Origin: Paraperibacillus marinus
GTDB taxonomy: Bacteria > Bacillota > Bacilli > Bacillales > DSM-1321
Assembly (NCBI RefSeq): GCF_046237605.1
Contig: NZ_CP143542.1
Coordinates: 4,092,001 to 4,156,000 of the forward strand
Direction of reading: 5' to 3'
Length of the DNA: 64,000 nucleotides
Shown: positions 49,438 through 58,097 of the stretch, piece by piece
Position numbering within the stretch: the first letter of the stretch is position 1
Layout: each line of letters opens with the position of its first letter
Notes under the pieces: generated by a model
What the model was told of the DNA's origin: nothing
The model's database searches: none
What the model saw: the letters and a program-made list of their open reading frames with translations, nothing else
Translations under genes and position numbers: made by a program

Positions 49438-49989
49438 TCAGGAGTGTCCTGAAGAGCCGTTTTCCCTGCTTTCTACATAGATCCTGTAGTTTTGGGGCGT
49501 TTGGAAGTAAGGGAGGATCCGGTCAGGAGTTGCATGGCGGTCCGGCTGTCCGTATAAAAAAGCGGCATAGCTGCTCCAGTTGTATTCCTCCGCTTTTTGC
49601 ACCAATCTGGCTTTTTGCGGATTTAAGTGGATGTACCGGCTGGCCTGGACGAGATAATCGATTGAATCGATCATCTCTGCGAAGTATCTTCCTTGAAAAA
49701 CATGTCCATCCTGTTGATAGCGCTTGTTAAAGTAAATCGCGTACCGGGAATTCAGCCGGCCCATGATAAGCCTCGTCGGATCGCTGATCGTTTCGAGGAG
49801 CAGATGGATATGATTGCTCATCAGGCAGTAGGAATGCAGGAAAAACTCATACTTTTCACGGGTTTCCTCCAGCATCATCAGATAGGTGGACCGGTCTTTG
49901 TCATCAAGGAAAATGTCTGCCCCGCGATTTCCGCGGCAAATGATATGATAAGCCGCGCCCGGGTACCAGACTCGATTTTTTCTGGGCAT
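49438..49989 (-). CDS. REP-associated tyrosine transposase (RAYT, Y1/HUH family)
   Basis: This 183-aa protein starts MPRKNRVWYPGAAYHIICRG. The ATG at 49989 is chosen because AAGGAG is eight bases upstream; a GTG lies three codons earlier. It has the HUH metal-binding motif SNHIHLLLE (near residue 68) and the catalytic tyrosine helix SRYIHLNPQKARLV (near 122), typical of Y1 transposases of the REP-associated kind. Family knowledge: these single-copy domesticated enzymes act on REP palindromes and lack flanking IS ends. GGGGACTGTCCCC palindromes flank this gene on both sides and recur in nearby intergenic regions, the expected arrangement. Confidence 0.88.
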   Translation of the reverse strand: MPRKNRVWYPGAAYHIICRGNRGADIFLDDKDRSTYLMMLEETREKYEFFLHSYCLMSNHIHLLLETISDPTRLIMGRLNSRYAIYFNKRYQQDGHVFQGRYFAEMIDSIDYLVQASRYIHLNPQKARLVQKAEEYNWSSYAAFLYGQPDRHATPDRILPYFQTPQNYRIYVESRENGSSGHS

Positions 49990-50039
49990 ATAGAGCACTC
50001 CTTTTTTTAATTATAAACATTTACTTGGCGGAGCTGTCC

Positions 50040-50118
50040 GGGAAATAGGGACAGTCCCCGCAGGAAGAATATGAGTTTCATAGGATTTTGGGCTTGGGAA
50101 ATAGGGGTCTGTCCCCCA
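50040..50118. repeat. REP-like palindromes, sites h and i, right of the RAYT gene
   Basis: Site h is GGGAAATAGGGACAGTCCCC; site i is GGGAAATAGGGG-TCTGTCCCCC. Both are half-composites with one GGGAAAT arm. Site i ends five bases before the AGGAGG of ywqB. Confidence 0.75.
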
Positions 50119-50135
50119 AGAAGGAGGTTGTGTTG

Positions 50136-51758
50136 GTGGATGCATTGTTAAAGGCCGGGGAGACTATTCTTGATTATCTGGATCCCCGGGAAGAGGAGGT
50201 CCGGCAGGCTGTGCAGCGCGGGTTTTTGTTATACAGCCAGGGGCTGGTGTACAAACTTGCGGATTACGGGGACTATGCGGAGGCGACGGTGCAGGATCTG
50301 GTGCCTGCCCGTGTTACGCTGCAGATTGATCATCCGTTGTCCAGTTCATGCTCTTGTGAGGAGGGACTGTTCTGCCGCCATCAGATTTCCGTGTTTCTGT
50401 CTGCCTATTCAAGGACTGCGAGCGTTACCCGCTGGCTCGCCCGCTGGAAGACGAAGCAGGAGGAGCCGCCCGCGGAGCCTGACGAGCAGACTCACCCCTC
50501 GCTCATCCGGGCACGGGAACTGCTGAAGACGAAAAAAGACATCAAGCGGAGCTTTTCCTCGTGGAAGAGCTTTGTCGAGGAAACCTTCCACAGCTATATC
50601 ATCAGCAATAAGACCATGCAGGAATATATGCTTGACCGCATGTGGGGAAGCTTTAATCAGCGCATAAAAGAAAAGGCGCCGATTGAGCGTGAATGGCGGC
50701 CATTATATGATTTTGTAGTGCTGTATACCGTGCTCCTGGAATGCATTCACCTCCTGCGCACGGAATCAAGCCCGAAGGTGTCTCTTTCCTTCTTTCATGA
50801 TCTGGCAGAGAACTACCTGGAAGAGCTCCAGGATATCGCCCCTGCGATCGGGCGCCAGGCGAAGCCCTTTGCTTTTGATGACTTCCTGGAAGGCATTAAG
50901 GAGGAAGCGTGGCAGCTGCTTGAAGGCAGGGACTCGCTCATGTATGAACGCATCGATCTGTACCGGTCGCTTTGGAGGCATATGCTGAAAAATGGCGGCT
51001 GGCGCTCGGACGAAGTGGATCGCCTGGAGCGGCTCTCACAGGAAAAACATTCTGCCGAGCAGGCGCTTTCCTATCAGGTGGCCCTCATTCATCTGCTTTT
51101 GCTGAACGGAGAAGATGAACGCGCCGTGCTGATGCTTGAGAAAATGCCGCCGGCAGCCAGTCCGTTTCTCTACTCCTGGCTGCAATTGTCTGTTGAGACC
51201 GGCAATGAAAAACGATCTATCTTTTTCATCGAACATATCACGAGGCGCATTCAATCCTTCTTGAACACGATTCCCTCTTATTATGAACGGACCAGCTTTG
51301 TCAGGAATTTTTCCATGCCGATCCGGGTCTTTTGCCAGGAAACGAAGAGAATGGACCTGCTTGAGCGCTTTTACAGAGAGACCCTCCCTTTTAGCACCTG
51401 GGATTATTCCAGAATCCTGTTTGAACGGGAGGAATACCAAAAATGGGTGGAGCTGCAGATTTTTGCGGGAGATGATGTCTCAATGATTTCCTCCCAAAAC
51501 ATTAAAATCCTGCAGGCCCATGATCCTTCCCTGCTGCTGCCGCTGTATCACCATGCGGTGCTCACAAGCCTCGGGCAGAAAAACAGGCAGGCCTATAAAT
51601 CGGCGGTCCGTCATTTGAAGAAGCTGCGGACGCTTTATAAAAAATTGAAGCAGGAAGACCGATTTGCAGAATTCATTGAAAATCTTTCCCAATCCACGAA
51701 ACGGCTGCGTGCCTTTCAAGAAGAATTGCAAAGGGGTAAGCTGATTCATGCGGAATAA
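50136..51758 (+). CDS. ywqB: SWIM zinc-finger protein YwqB
   Basis: This 540-aa protein starts at GTG 50136, with AAGGAGG eight bases upstream. The SWIM motif SCSCEEGLFCRHQIS (CxCx5CxH, near residues 71-84) is intact and predicts zinc-dependent DNA or protein binding. The rest is a long helical repeat region. It overlaps the SNF2 helicase gene by 11 bp, as ywqB-ywqA do in B. subtilis, so the two products probably act together. The helicase remodels protein-DNA complexes and YwqB may target it. The exact process is not known. Confidence 0.9.
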   Translation: MDALLKAGETILDYLDPREEEVRQAVQRGFLLYSQGLVYKLADYGDYAEATVQDLVPARVTLQIDHPLSSSCSCEEGLFCRHQISVFLSAYSRTASVTRWLARWKTKQEEPPAEPDEQTHPSLIRARELLKTKKDIKRSFSSWKSFVEETFHSYIISNKTMQEYMLDRMWGSFNQRIKEKAPIEREWRPLYDFVVLYTVLLECIHLLRTESSPKVSLSFFHDLAENYLEELQDIAPAIGRQAKPFAFDDFLEGIKEEAWQLLEGRDSLMYERIDLYRSLWRHMLKNGGWRSDEVDRLERLSQEKHSAEQALSYQVALIHLLLLNGEDERAVLMLEKMPPAASPFLYSWLQLSVETGNEKRSIFFIEHITRRIQSFLNTIPSYYERTSFVRNFSMPIRVFCQETKRMDLLERFYRETLPFSTWDYSRILFEREEYQKWVELQIFAGDDVSMISSQNIKILQAHDPSLLLPLYHHAVLTSLGQKNRQAYKSAVRHLKKLRTLYKKLKQEDRFAEFIENLSQSTKRLRAFQEELQRGKLIHAE

Positions 51759-54654
51759 AATGAGAATAAGTATTGATGTCCAGCAGCACGACGAGGGACA
51801 TTTCATCATAACCGGAAAAGACGAAAACAATCATCATATCACGATGGATTCCCTGAGGAAGCTTCTCTTCACCTGGGATGATTCCAGCTTTTACGGGACC
51901 ATGCTTGAAACCAGGCGCTTCGAGAAAATGTCCGGCGTACCGGCAGATGCCTGGACGCTCCTGAATGTGTTCGGCAAGGAGACATTCAACAGCTTCGTTT
52001 CCTGGGAATGGAGCGACTTTGCGAGCTTCCTCCTCTCTACCGCCCATATGCTGTATGACGGCTTCGAACGCGGTGTGCCTGTTCCGGACTTTGAAAAACT
52101 ATTGTCCGGCGACCGGGGCTGGTCCCTCCCGCAGGCCGTAATGGACGAATTTGGCGAAGCTTTTTGGGAAGAAGAGCTTGCTGTGCCGCAGGCGGTCATC
52201 GGCTATGGCCGCAGCCAGCAGGAGCCGCAGAAAACGCGGAATTTCCTGATGGACTGGTACAATGCGGCTGTTACACAGTATCTGTCGCGTAAGGCTGTCA
52301 CCAAGGACCGCATCGACAAAACCATCAGTGAATTCCGTGAAGCCGGCTTCACTCCCGATGAACTGCAGTCTTATTTTACCGAAGACCGCTGGCAGAGCTG
52401 GCTGAAGCTGTCAGAGGATGACAAGCCCTTCACCACCTGCCTCCGGATCACGGAGCCGGAAGATGGCAGCGGGCCATGGATCCTCGAGCCGATGCTCCGC
52501 TCGAAAAAGGATGAATCCGTGCTGGTCCGCCTTTCTGGTAAAGGAAAAAAACCGCTGAAAAGCTGGCAGCCATATCTGGAGCAGGCTGAAGAAGAAGTGA
52601 AGGGGTGGGCATCTGTCCTCCCGGGTCTTGCCGAGGGAGATTCGTTCCGGCAAGAGCTCACCGAGGAAGAAGCATGGGACTTTCTGACTCATGACAGTGA
52701 AAAGCTGATCTTCCTTGGAGCAGAGATTCTGCTTCCGCCGTGGTGGCAGGCCATCCGCGATGCTTCTTTCCGGATCAAGGCGCGCGTAAAAAGCAGCACT
52801 TCCTCCCGCGGCCCTTCCTATGTGGGCTTGCAGGCTCTCATGGACTTTGACTGGCGCTTCTCCATGAACGGAGTCGATTTTTCAGAAGATGATTTCCAGA
52901 AGCTAGTGGAGGAAAAGCGGCGCCTGATTTTCGTAAAAGGCCAGTGGGTGAAGCTGGATCCCGCCTTCATCCGGCAGATTCAGGATATGATGAAGGACGC
53001 GGATCAGAAAGGCCTCCAGCTGAGCGATCTTTTGCGCCAGGAGCTGTCGGCACCTGAAGATGAAGAGGATCTCGAATCGGATGATCCAAACGAGATGCTG
53101 AAGATTCAGTTCGAATTGAACCAGGAGCTGCGCAAGCTGATGAGCTCGCTCCGGGAAACAAGGTCCATCCCAATCATCGAGCCGTCTGATATGCTTCAGG
53201 GAACGCTCCGCCCTTATCAGGCCCAGGGCCTCAGCTGGCTCTATTTCCTGAGAGAGCATGGATTCGGCGCCTGCCTGGCGGACGATATGGGCCTTGGCAA
53301 AACGGTGCAGATCATCGCGTATCTTTTGAAAATTAAAGAAGAGCGCGATGCAAATCCTGCCGGTGCCGCCGAAGTGAATGGCAGACCGGTTTCAGGCAGC
53401 TCGCTCATTGTCTGCCCGACCTCGGTGCTTGGAAACTGGCAGCGCGAGCTTGAGCGGTTCTCTCCGGACCTGAAGGTATTCCTCCATTACGGGGGAAGCC
53501 GTCCTAAACTTGAAGATTTCCGGAAGGCGGCACTTGAACATGACGTGGTGCTGACTTCTTACGGGATCACTCATCAGGATACAGAGGAGCTTGAATCGAT
53601 TCACTGGTCGAGCATCATCCTCGATGAAGCGCAGAATATTAAAAATGCAGGCACCAAGCAGTCGAGGGCCGTCCGGAAGCTGCGCGGTACCCATCATATT
53701 GCCCTTACCGGCACACCGATGGAAAACCGCCTCACCGAGCTGTGGGCCATCTTTGATTTTATCAATAAAGGCTATCTTGGCACGCTTGGACAGTTTCAGG
53801 AGAAGTATGTAGCTGCGATTGAACGCGAGCAGCAGAAGGGCAAGATCAAGGAACTGCAGAATCTGATTCAGCCATTCCTGCTGCGCCGGACGAAAAAAGA
53901 CAAGGAAGTCGCGCTGAATCTGCCTGACAAGCAGGAGCAGAAGGAATTTGTGCCGCTCACTGTCGAGCAGGCCTCCTTGTACGATCAGCTCGTCAAGGAT
54001 ACATTCGCCGAGATCGAAAAGCTGTCGGCCATTGAGCGCAAGGGCCTGATCCTTTCCCTGCTCGGCAAGCTGAAGCAGCTCTGCGATCATCCTGCTCTTT
54101 ATCTGAAGGAAGGAAGCAGAGATCCTGACATGGAGCGCTCCGGCAAGCTGGAGAAGTTGATTGAGCTTGTGGACGCAGTCGGGGAACAGAGCGAAAGCTG
54201 CCTCATTTTCACCCAGTATATCGGCATGGGCGAAATGATGAAAAACCTGCTTGAAACCCGCTTTGATATTGAAGTGCCGTTCTTGAACGGCAGCATGCCA
54301 AAGGCAAAGCGCGACAGCCTGATTGCCGACTTCCAGGACGGAAAATTCCCGTTCTTCATTCTGTCCCTGAAGGCAGGAGGAACCGGCTTGAACCTGACCG
54401 CGGCGAACCATGTGATCCACTATGACCGCTGGTGGAACCCTGCCGTCGAAAACCAGGCCACCGACCGGGCTTACCGCATCGGCCAGAAGAAATTTGTGCA
54501 TGTGCACAAGCTGATCTCCACGGGCACGCTTGAGGAAAAAATAGATGCCATGCTTGATAAAAAGCAGGCCTTGAACGATGAAATCCTGCAGGGCGAAACC
54601 TGGCTCACCGAGCTCAGCGACAAAGAGCTCCTCGACCTGGTTGCCTTGAATTAA
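51748..54654 (+). CDS. ywqA: SNF2-family helicase YwqA
   Basis: This 968-aa protein starts inside the end of ywqB. The N-terminal 480 residues form the bacterial SNF2-associated region. The helicase core has motif I DDMGLGKTVQ (near residue 515), motif II DEAQNIKN (near 628), motif III ALTGTPMEN, motif V GGTGLNLTAA and motif VI ENQATDRAYRIGQ. It is complete and of normal length for bacterial YwqA/RapA-like ATPases. The protein is cytoplasmic, DNA-dependent and non-unwinding by family knowledge. A large hairpin terminator follows and also serves the convergent HTH gene. Confidence 0.93.
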   Translation: MRNKMRISIDVQQHDEGHFIITGKDENNHHITMDSLRKLLFTWDDSSFYGTMLETRRFEKMSGVPADAWTLLNVFGKETFNSFVSWEWSDFASFLLSTAHMLYDGFERGVPVPDFEKLLSGDRGWSLPQAVMDEFGEAFWEEELAVPQAVIGYGRSQQEPQKTRNFLMDWYNAAVTQYLSRKAVTKDRIDKTISEFREAGFTPDELQSYFTEDRWQSWLKLSEDDKPFTTCLRITEPEDGSGPWILEPMLRSKKDESVLVRLSGKGKKPLKSWQPYLEQAEEEVKGWASVLPGLAEGDSFRQELTEEEAWDFLTHDSEKLIFLGAEILLPPWWQAIRDASFRIKARVKSSTSSRGPSYVGLQALMDFDWRFSMNGVDFSEDDFQKLVEEKRRLIFVKGQWVKLDPAFIRQIQDMMKDADQKGLQLSDLLRQELSAPEDEEDLESDDPNEMLKIQFELNQELRKLMSSLRETRSIPIIEPSDMLQGTLRPYQAQGLSWLYFLREHGFGACLADDMGLGKTVQIIAYLLKIKEERDANPAGAAEVNGRPVSGSSLIVCPTSVLGNWQRELERFSPDLKVFLHYGGSRPKLEDFRKAALEHDVVLTSYGITHQDTEELESIHWSSIILDEAQNIKNAGTKQSRAVRKLRGTHHIALTGTPMENRLTELWAIFDFINKGYLGTLGQFQEKYVAAIEREQQKGKIKELQNLIQPFLLRRTKKDKEVALNLPDKQEQKEFVPLTVEQASLYDQLVKDTFAEIEKLSAIERKGLILSLLGKLKQLCDHPALYLKEGSRDPDMERSGKLEKLIELVDAVGEQSESCLIFTQYIGMGEMMKNLLETRFDIEVPFLNGSMPKAKRDSLIADFQDGKFPFFILSLKAGGTGLNLTAANHVIHYDRWWNPAVENQATDRAYRIGQKKFVHVHKLISTGTLEEKIDAMLDKKQALNDEILQGETWLTELSDKELLDLVALN

Positions 54655-54682
54655 GCGGGGCTTCTCTTAAAATAATGGAAAT

Positions 54683-54742
54683 AAAAAAGCTGGCTTCCAT
54701 GCTGCCGCACATCGCTTGTGCAGCACCCGGAAGTCAGCTTTT
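54683..54742. terminator. Bidirectional terminator, ywqA and HTH gene
   Basis: AAAAGCTGGCTTCC pairs with GGAAGTCAGCTTTT, with an inner GCTGC/GCAGC stem. Confidence 0.85.
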
Positions 54743-54746
54743 CTCA

Positions 54747-55229
54747 TTATATGTCCCTGTTTGAATTCTTCAACAGGCGTTCGTATTTAGCGATTTCATC
54801 TTCAATATCAAGGAGCTTCATCTGATGCTCAAGTTCAAGCTTCTTCTTCTTGCGCTGAAGCGATTCAATTTTGCCTTCATAATCGCCAGGCTTTTCCGGC
54901 TCTTCAGGGGGAACCGAACCGAAGTCCGCTCCTGCTTCCTTAATCCGGCTCAATGATTTCGCCAGGATCTCCACGCCGAGTCCCGCTACATCCTTCGCCT
55001 TTGGATTGGCCAGGATATTCGAGCCCAGCATCCCGATCAAATTCTGCATCTTGGACAGAGATGTCCCCGGTATCGCCGATTTCTTCTCAACAAAGTCCTC
55101 AAGCTTGCTGTCATCCACCACATAGCTCTTGCCATCCTGTGTGGCCTCAAGCTCACCCGTGCGGATCCATCTGCGCACCGTTTCCTCCGAAACATTCAGC
55201 ATCTCACTAATCTCTTTTGTGCTTAACAT
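54747..55229 (-). CDS. MerR/excisionase-like HTH protein with coiled coil
   Basis: This 160-aa protein starts MLSTKEISEMLNVSEETVRR, a helix-turn-helix of the HTH-17 kind (residues 1-50). A linker follows, then a Lys/Glu-rich coiled coil (about 115-155, IESLQRKKKKLELEHQMKLL). GGAGGCGCC precedes the start. The architecture suggests a DNA-binding protein that oligomerises through its tail. No recombinase is nearby, so an excisionase role is unlikely. It is probably a local regulator; the target is unknown. Confidence 0.78.
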   Translation of the reverse strand: MLSTKEISEMLNVSEETVRRWIRTGELEATQDGKSYVVDDSKLEDFVEKKSAIPGTSLSKMQNLIGMLGSNILANPKAKDVAGLGVEILAKSLSRIKEAGADFGSVPPEEPEKPGDYEGKIESLQRKKKKLELEHQMKLLDIEDEIAKYERLLKNSNRDI

Positions 55230-55307
55230 ACAGGCGCCTCCCCATTTCTAAATCTTTCTTACACCCAATGTAACACACATGCGTGTGTGTATGCAAATCC
55301 TTTCGCT

Positions 55308-55350
55308 GGGAAATAATCTTGGGAAATGGGGGACTGTCCCCCATTTCCCG
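55308..55350. repeat. REP-like composite, site j
   Basis: GGGAAATAATCTT precedes GGGAAATGGGGGA-CTG-TCCCCCATTTCCC, the most complete palindrome of the family in this window. Confidence 0.8.
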
Positions 55351-55353
55351 GAA

Positions 55354-55380
55354 ATAAAAAACTCCCCTTCCGGAGAGCTT
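55354..55380 (-). terminator. Terminator of the 33-aa gene
   Basis: On the minus strand CTCTCC pairs with GGGGAG around GGAA, followed by TTTTTT. Confidence 0.65.
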
Positions 55381-55388
55381 TGGTGAAG

Positions 55389-55490
55389 TTATCTGTAATT
55401 GGTTCTGCCTTTTCGGTTGTTCATTGCTTTTCGTACGATTGGATATATAACAGGCGCCCATTTGATAGCAGCTCTAATCAGCTTTTTCAT
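55389..55490 (-). CDS. 33-aa basic amphipathic protein
   Basis: It reads MKKLIRAAIKWAPVIYPIVR followed by KAMNNRKGRTNYR. AAAGGAGGT is seven bases before the ATG, one of the best ribosome-binding sites in the window. A terminator follows nine bases after the stop. The hydrophobic middle flanked by basic ends suggests membrane association. The ATG overlaps the TGA of a longer upstream frame. I do not recognise a family. Confidence 0.7.
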   Translation of the reverse strand: MKKLIRAAIKWAPVIYPIVRKAMNNRKGRTNYR

Positions 55491-55669
55491 GTGTATAACC
55501 TCCTTTGGATTGTAGTTTGTTGTTCCCTGATATGATGGTGGACAAACCTAAGCCGGTTTAGAAATTGCCCTGCTCCCGGCATGCAGCCTGCCTCCTGTGC
55601 CTTTATTTTTGGGGATAGAGGTGGAATGTATACTTCGTCCGCTTCGCCCGGGGCTTTAGGGAGCCGCAT
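55487..55669 (-). CDS. Doubtful 60-codon frame coupled to the 33-aa gene
   Basis: This frame starts MRLPKAPGEADEVYIPPLSP and ends RRLYT; its stop overlaps the next start as ATGA. There is no clear ribosome-binding site before its ATG. The coupling and protein-like start argue for a gene; the lack of a Shine-Dalgarno sequence argues against. Confidence 0.25.
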   Translation of the reverse strand: MRLPKAPGEADEVYIPPLSPKIKAQEAGCMPGAGQFLNRLRFVHHHIREQQTTIQRRLYT

Positions 55670-55724
55670 CTCTACAGCCGGCGCACAAGGGTTCTAACCA
55701 AACTCCCACAGAGCCACCCATATC

Positions 55725-55756
55725 AAAAAGGACTGCGTTTGGGAATGCAGTCCATA
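55725..55756 (-). terminator. Terminator of the 103-aa gene after ssbB
   Basis: GGACTGC pairs with GCAGTCC around an 11-base loop, with TTTTTGAT following on the minus strand. Confidence 0.8.
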
Positions 55757-55891
55757 AAAGGGGGATATAGCTGTTTTTTCTTGCGTACTTCAATCGAAGC
55801 GGTACTTTCGGGGAATGATAGGGGAAAATAAATGGGGGTTCTGAAGGATCTTACAAATCAGAGGCGGTTTCGAGGAGTTTCGCACACCTCC

Positions 55892-56203
55892 CTACAGGAC
55901 GGTACTCCGCGTCCTGCCCTTCAGGCACAGGGTATAGAGCGGCCTTCCTTCAGCCAGCTGTGTTCTTCGGCTCTCTTCGGATCTGCTTTCGAGAGCTGTG
56001 AGCCGCTCTTCAAAGCCCGCACTCATCCTTCTGAATTGGAGGAGCTCCGTCTCTGCCTTATGCAGGAGGGCCGAGTACGCCTCAATCTGCTCTTCTCCGT
56101 TCAGCGCCTTTACATGCGTCCTGCCGACAATCTTGATCAGATCCGTCAGCAGCTCCTCCACCCGCTGCTGCCTCACTGTCCATTCCTTACACTGCTGGCA
56201 CAC
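55892..56203 (-). CDS. Uncharacterised CxxC coiled-coil protein
   Basis: This 103-aa protein starts at GTG 56203 (AAGGAG nine bases upstream), giving MCQQCKEWTVRQQRVEELL. A CxxC pair at residues 2-5 may bind metal. The rest is a coiled coil (about 15-85), then a basic end. The open frame continues upstream through the REP sequence into ssbB, but those codons are shadow sequence. It follows ssbB on the same strand with a REP-like element between. No family recognised. Confidence 0.6.
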   Translation of the reverse strand: MCQQCKEWTVRQQRVEELLTDLIKIVGRTHVKALNGEEQIEAYSALLHKAETELLQFRRMSAGFEERLTALESRSEESRRTQLAEGRPLYTLCLKGRTRSTVL

Positions 56204-56221
56204 ACCGGCCACCTCCTTGCT

Positions 56222-56252
56222 GGGAAATAATCGGGAAATGGGGGCAGTCCCC
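56222..56252. repeat. REP-like composite, site k
   Basis: GGGAAATAATCGGGAAATGGGGG followed by CAGTCCCCC. It ends exactly at the ssbB stop codon. Confidence 0.75.
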
Positions 56253-56564
56253 CTACAGGAATTGGACGGATTCTGCGATGACTTCGGTGACGTAGATTTT
56301 TTTGCCATCGGAGTTGTTGTAGTTCCGGGTTTGGATGCGGCCGGTTACGCCGACGATAGATCCTTTTTTACAATACTGGCTGGTGTTTTCAGCGGATTTC
56401 CGCCAGAGGGTGCATTGGACGAAGTCTGCTTCGAATTCGCCTGCTGCATTTTTGAAGGTGCGGTTGACTGCAAGCACGACATTGGATACGGCTTTTCCTT
56501 CGGGTGTGAACTTCAGCTCAGGATCCCTTGTCAGTCTGCCCACCAGTGTAACCTGGTTGATCAT
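56253..56564 (-). CDS. ssbB: Competence single-stranded DNA-binding protein
   Basis: This 103-aa protein starts MINQVTLVGRLTRDPELKFT and is a complete OB-fold SSB domain (VVLAVNRTF, DFVQCTLWRK, GVTGRIQTRNY). It lacks the long acidic tail of the replicative SsbA, so it matches SsbB (YwpH). In B. subtilis SsbB protects incoming ssDNA during transformation and is induced by ComK. AAAGGAG precedes the start. An AAAA-N5-TTTT box lies at 56716-56728, with a poorer neighbour toward 56747. This hints at ComK control, but the spacing is not canonical. Confidence 0.92.
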   Translation of the reverse strand: MINQVTLVGRLTRDPELKFTPEGKAVSNVVLAVNRTFKNAAGEFEADFVQCTLWRKSAENTSQYCKKGSIVGVTGRIQTRNYNNSDGKKIYVTEVIAESVQFL

Positions 56565-56876
56565 GGGCTGCTCTCCTTTCTTCTGAAAGTAGCTTCATCA
56601 TATAAGAATTCTTCCCGGCGGTAAAATGAGGCTTAAGCACTTTCTCCGCTTCTGATGCCTCCTAATTTTTCATTTTTCAAGCCGGAAGAAGCCTTTTTAC
56701 GGGTCCAAATTCCTAAAAAAACGGTTTTTACACAAATTCGGGCTTTTTTTACAGAAAGATTCGACAAGCTCCCCAGTTCCCTGTCAGCCCTTAAATTTTT
56801 TGGACAAATTCATGTTGTGCTATAATAGATAAAACTTTAGAACGAACGCATAATCACTTTGGAATGGAGGTACAGG
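56565..56876. other. Divergent ssbB/ywpF intergenic region
   Basis: It is AT-rich. It contains the AAAA-N5-TTTT box noted for ssbB and, toward ywpF, GTGCTATAATAGA (56818-56830) with a -10-like TATAAT. TTGGACA about 20 bp upstream is a plausible -35 for ywpF. Confidence 0.45.
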
Positions 56877-57308
56877 ATGAAAACCTTTCGATTAATGTCA
56901 CTGCAGCTTGTCACTGCCGACCAGGAGCTGATTCCCCTGCCCCTGGAGGATGGACTTATTATCAATAAAGAGGACGAAAAGAACCGCTGGCTGATTGAGG
57001 CATTCATCAGCGACGGAACATTCCGTTCCATTGAAGCTTCTCTTGGCGGAAAAGTGATTCATGTCCTGGCCGTCATTTCAAAAAAGGAAAATGATCCCGT
57101 TTTATTTGAAACCTCCCTTTGTTCCGCAGGAGAGGTGGATGGAGGCCGGATCGTCCTTTTTGAGGGCGTGATCAAAAAAGGACGCAGCCGATTTGCGGAG
57201 CTGCTGCTCGAAGATCTTGTCTCCAAAGGTCTCACCGGCGATCAGCTCGTCCAGGAATTCAAAGAGAAAATTCATTCCAAACCGGCCATGGCCGCATTAA
57301 GGGAATAA
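56877..57308 (+). CDS. ywpF: YwpF-like protein
   Basis: This 143-aa protein starts MKTFRLMSLQLVTADQELIP, with GGAGG six bases before the ATG at 56877. It is the size of B. subtilis YwpF and lies divergent from ssbB as expected. It is a mixed alpha/beta cytosolic protein without known motifs. Family members are uncharacterised conserved Bacillus proteins. A bidirectional terminator follows. Confidence 0.85.
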   Translation: MKTFRLMSLQLVTADQELIPLPLEDGLIINKEDEKNRWLIEAFISDGTFRSIEASLGGKVIHVLAVISKKENDPVLFETSLCSAGEVDGGRIVLFEGVIKKGRSRFAELLLEDLVSKGLTGDQLVQEFKEKIHSKPAMAALRE

Positions 57309-57309
57309 A

Positions 57310-57347
57310 CGAAAAGACAGGGAGCAGTCGCCTCCCTGTCTTTTTTC
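57310..57347. terminator. Bidirectional terminator, ywpF and acidic lipoprotein
   Basis: AAAAGACAGGGAG pairs with CTCCCTGTCTTTT, with A- and T-runs outside the stem. Confidence 0.88.
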
Positions 57348-57348
57348 G

Positions 57349-57696
57349 TTACTTGCTTTCTGGAACAACATCATTGTTTTTCTTTTCATCATTCATCTTA
57401 TTGTCAAACAAATCATCATTGTCTTTGCCGTTGTTATCCTTATTATGATTGTTCTCAGTAGGATCCGCATCGCCAGGCATCTGGCCGTCATCATCATTGC
57501 GGTCCTGATCTCTCACTTCGGTATCATGGCGGTCTCTATCGTCTGTATCATTCAATTCCACATTGTCATCTCTCATGTTCTGATTTTCCACATTATTTTT
57601 GTGGTCCTCATGCTTATCATCATTATTGCCGCAGCCTGTCAAAAGCGCTGCAGAAAGCACAGAAGCAAAAAAAGCCGCCCAGATTTTTTTCTGCAT
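57349..57696 (-). CDS. Asp/Asn-rich lipoprotein
   Basis: This 115-aa protein starts MQKKIWAAFFASVLSAALLT, with AAAGGAGGT upstream, and has the lipobox LLTGC, so it is lipid-anchored outside. The mature part (about 92 residues) is nearly all Asp, Asn, Glu, His and Lys (for example DDRDRHDTEVRDQDRNDDDG), with no folded domain expected. It may bind metal ions or act as a spacer. No family function known. Confidence 0.78.
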   Translation of the reverse strand: MQKKIWAAFFASVLSAALLTGCGNNDDKHEDHKNNVENQNMRDDNVELNDTDDRDRHDTEVRDQDRNDDDGQMPGDADPTENNHNKDNNGKDNDDLFDNKMNDEKKNNDVVPESK

Positions 57697-58097
57697 GCTG
57701 GTACCTCCTTTCACCAAGGCTTGGACCTATTGGTCTTTCCTTAGCGTTTCCGTTTGGTCCGCAAATTATGAGGCGCACAGCTCCCAGCGCCTTTTGGCTC
57801 TAAAGGCTGCCTTTCCTTAAAGAACTTTTCTTGCTTTTTCACCTCTTTCTTCTATAAATGCTGCAAAAGTTTAACAAATTCCCTTTATTTCAGCTGTTTT
57901 CTTAGTTTTTTTCTATATAATAAAAAACTTGTCGAATACTCCATACAGGAATTTTAAATATTTTAAAGAATTTAAAAAATCATGAAACTTTTTCCATTTC
58001 GCTGCGTCTATTAAGTGCTGGGCTTTTCCTAGAGATAGGGAGAGCAGCTTTCAGCATGGATAGAAGAGAAATCAATCATTTTTAACGGGGGTAAATT

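Noticed and set aside
49438..49989. Ordinary IS200/IS605 element
   Set aside because: No TnpB, no hairpin ends of an IS200 type, and the YIHLNP/HUH arrangement with dispersed palindromes fits a RAYT instead.
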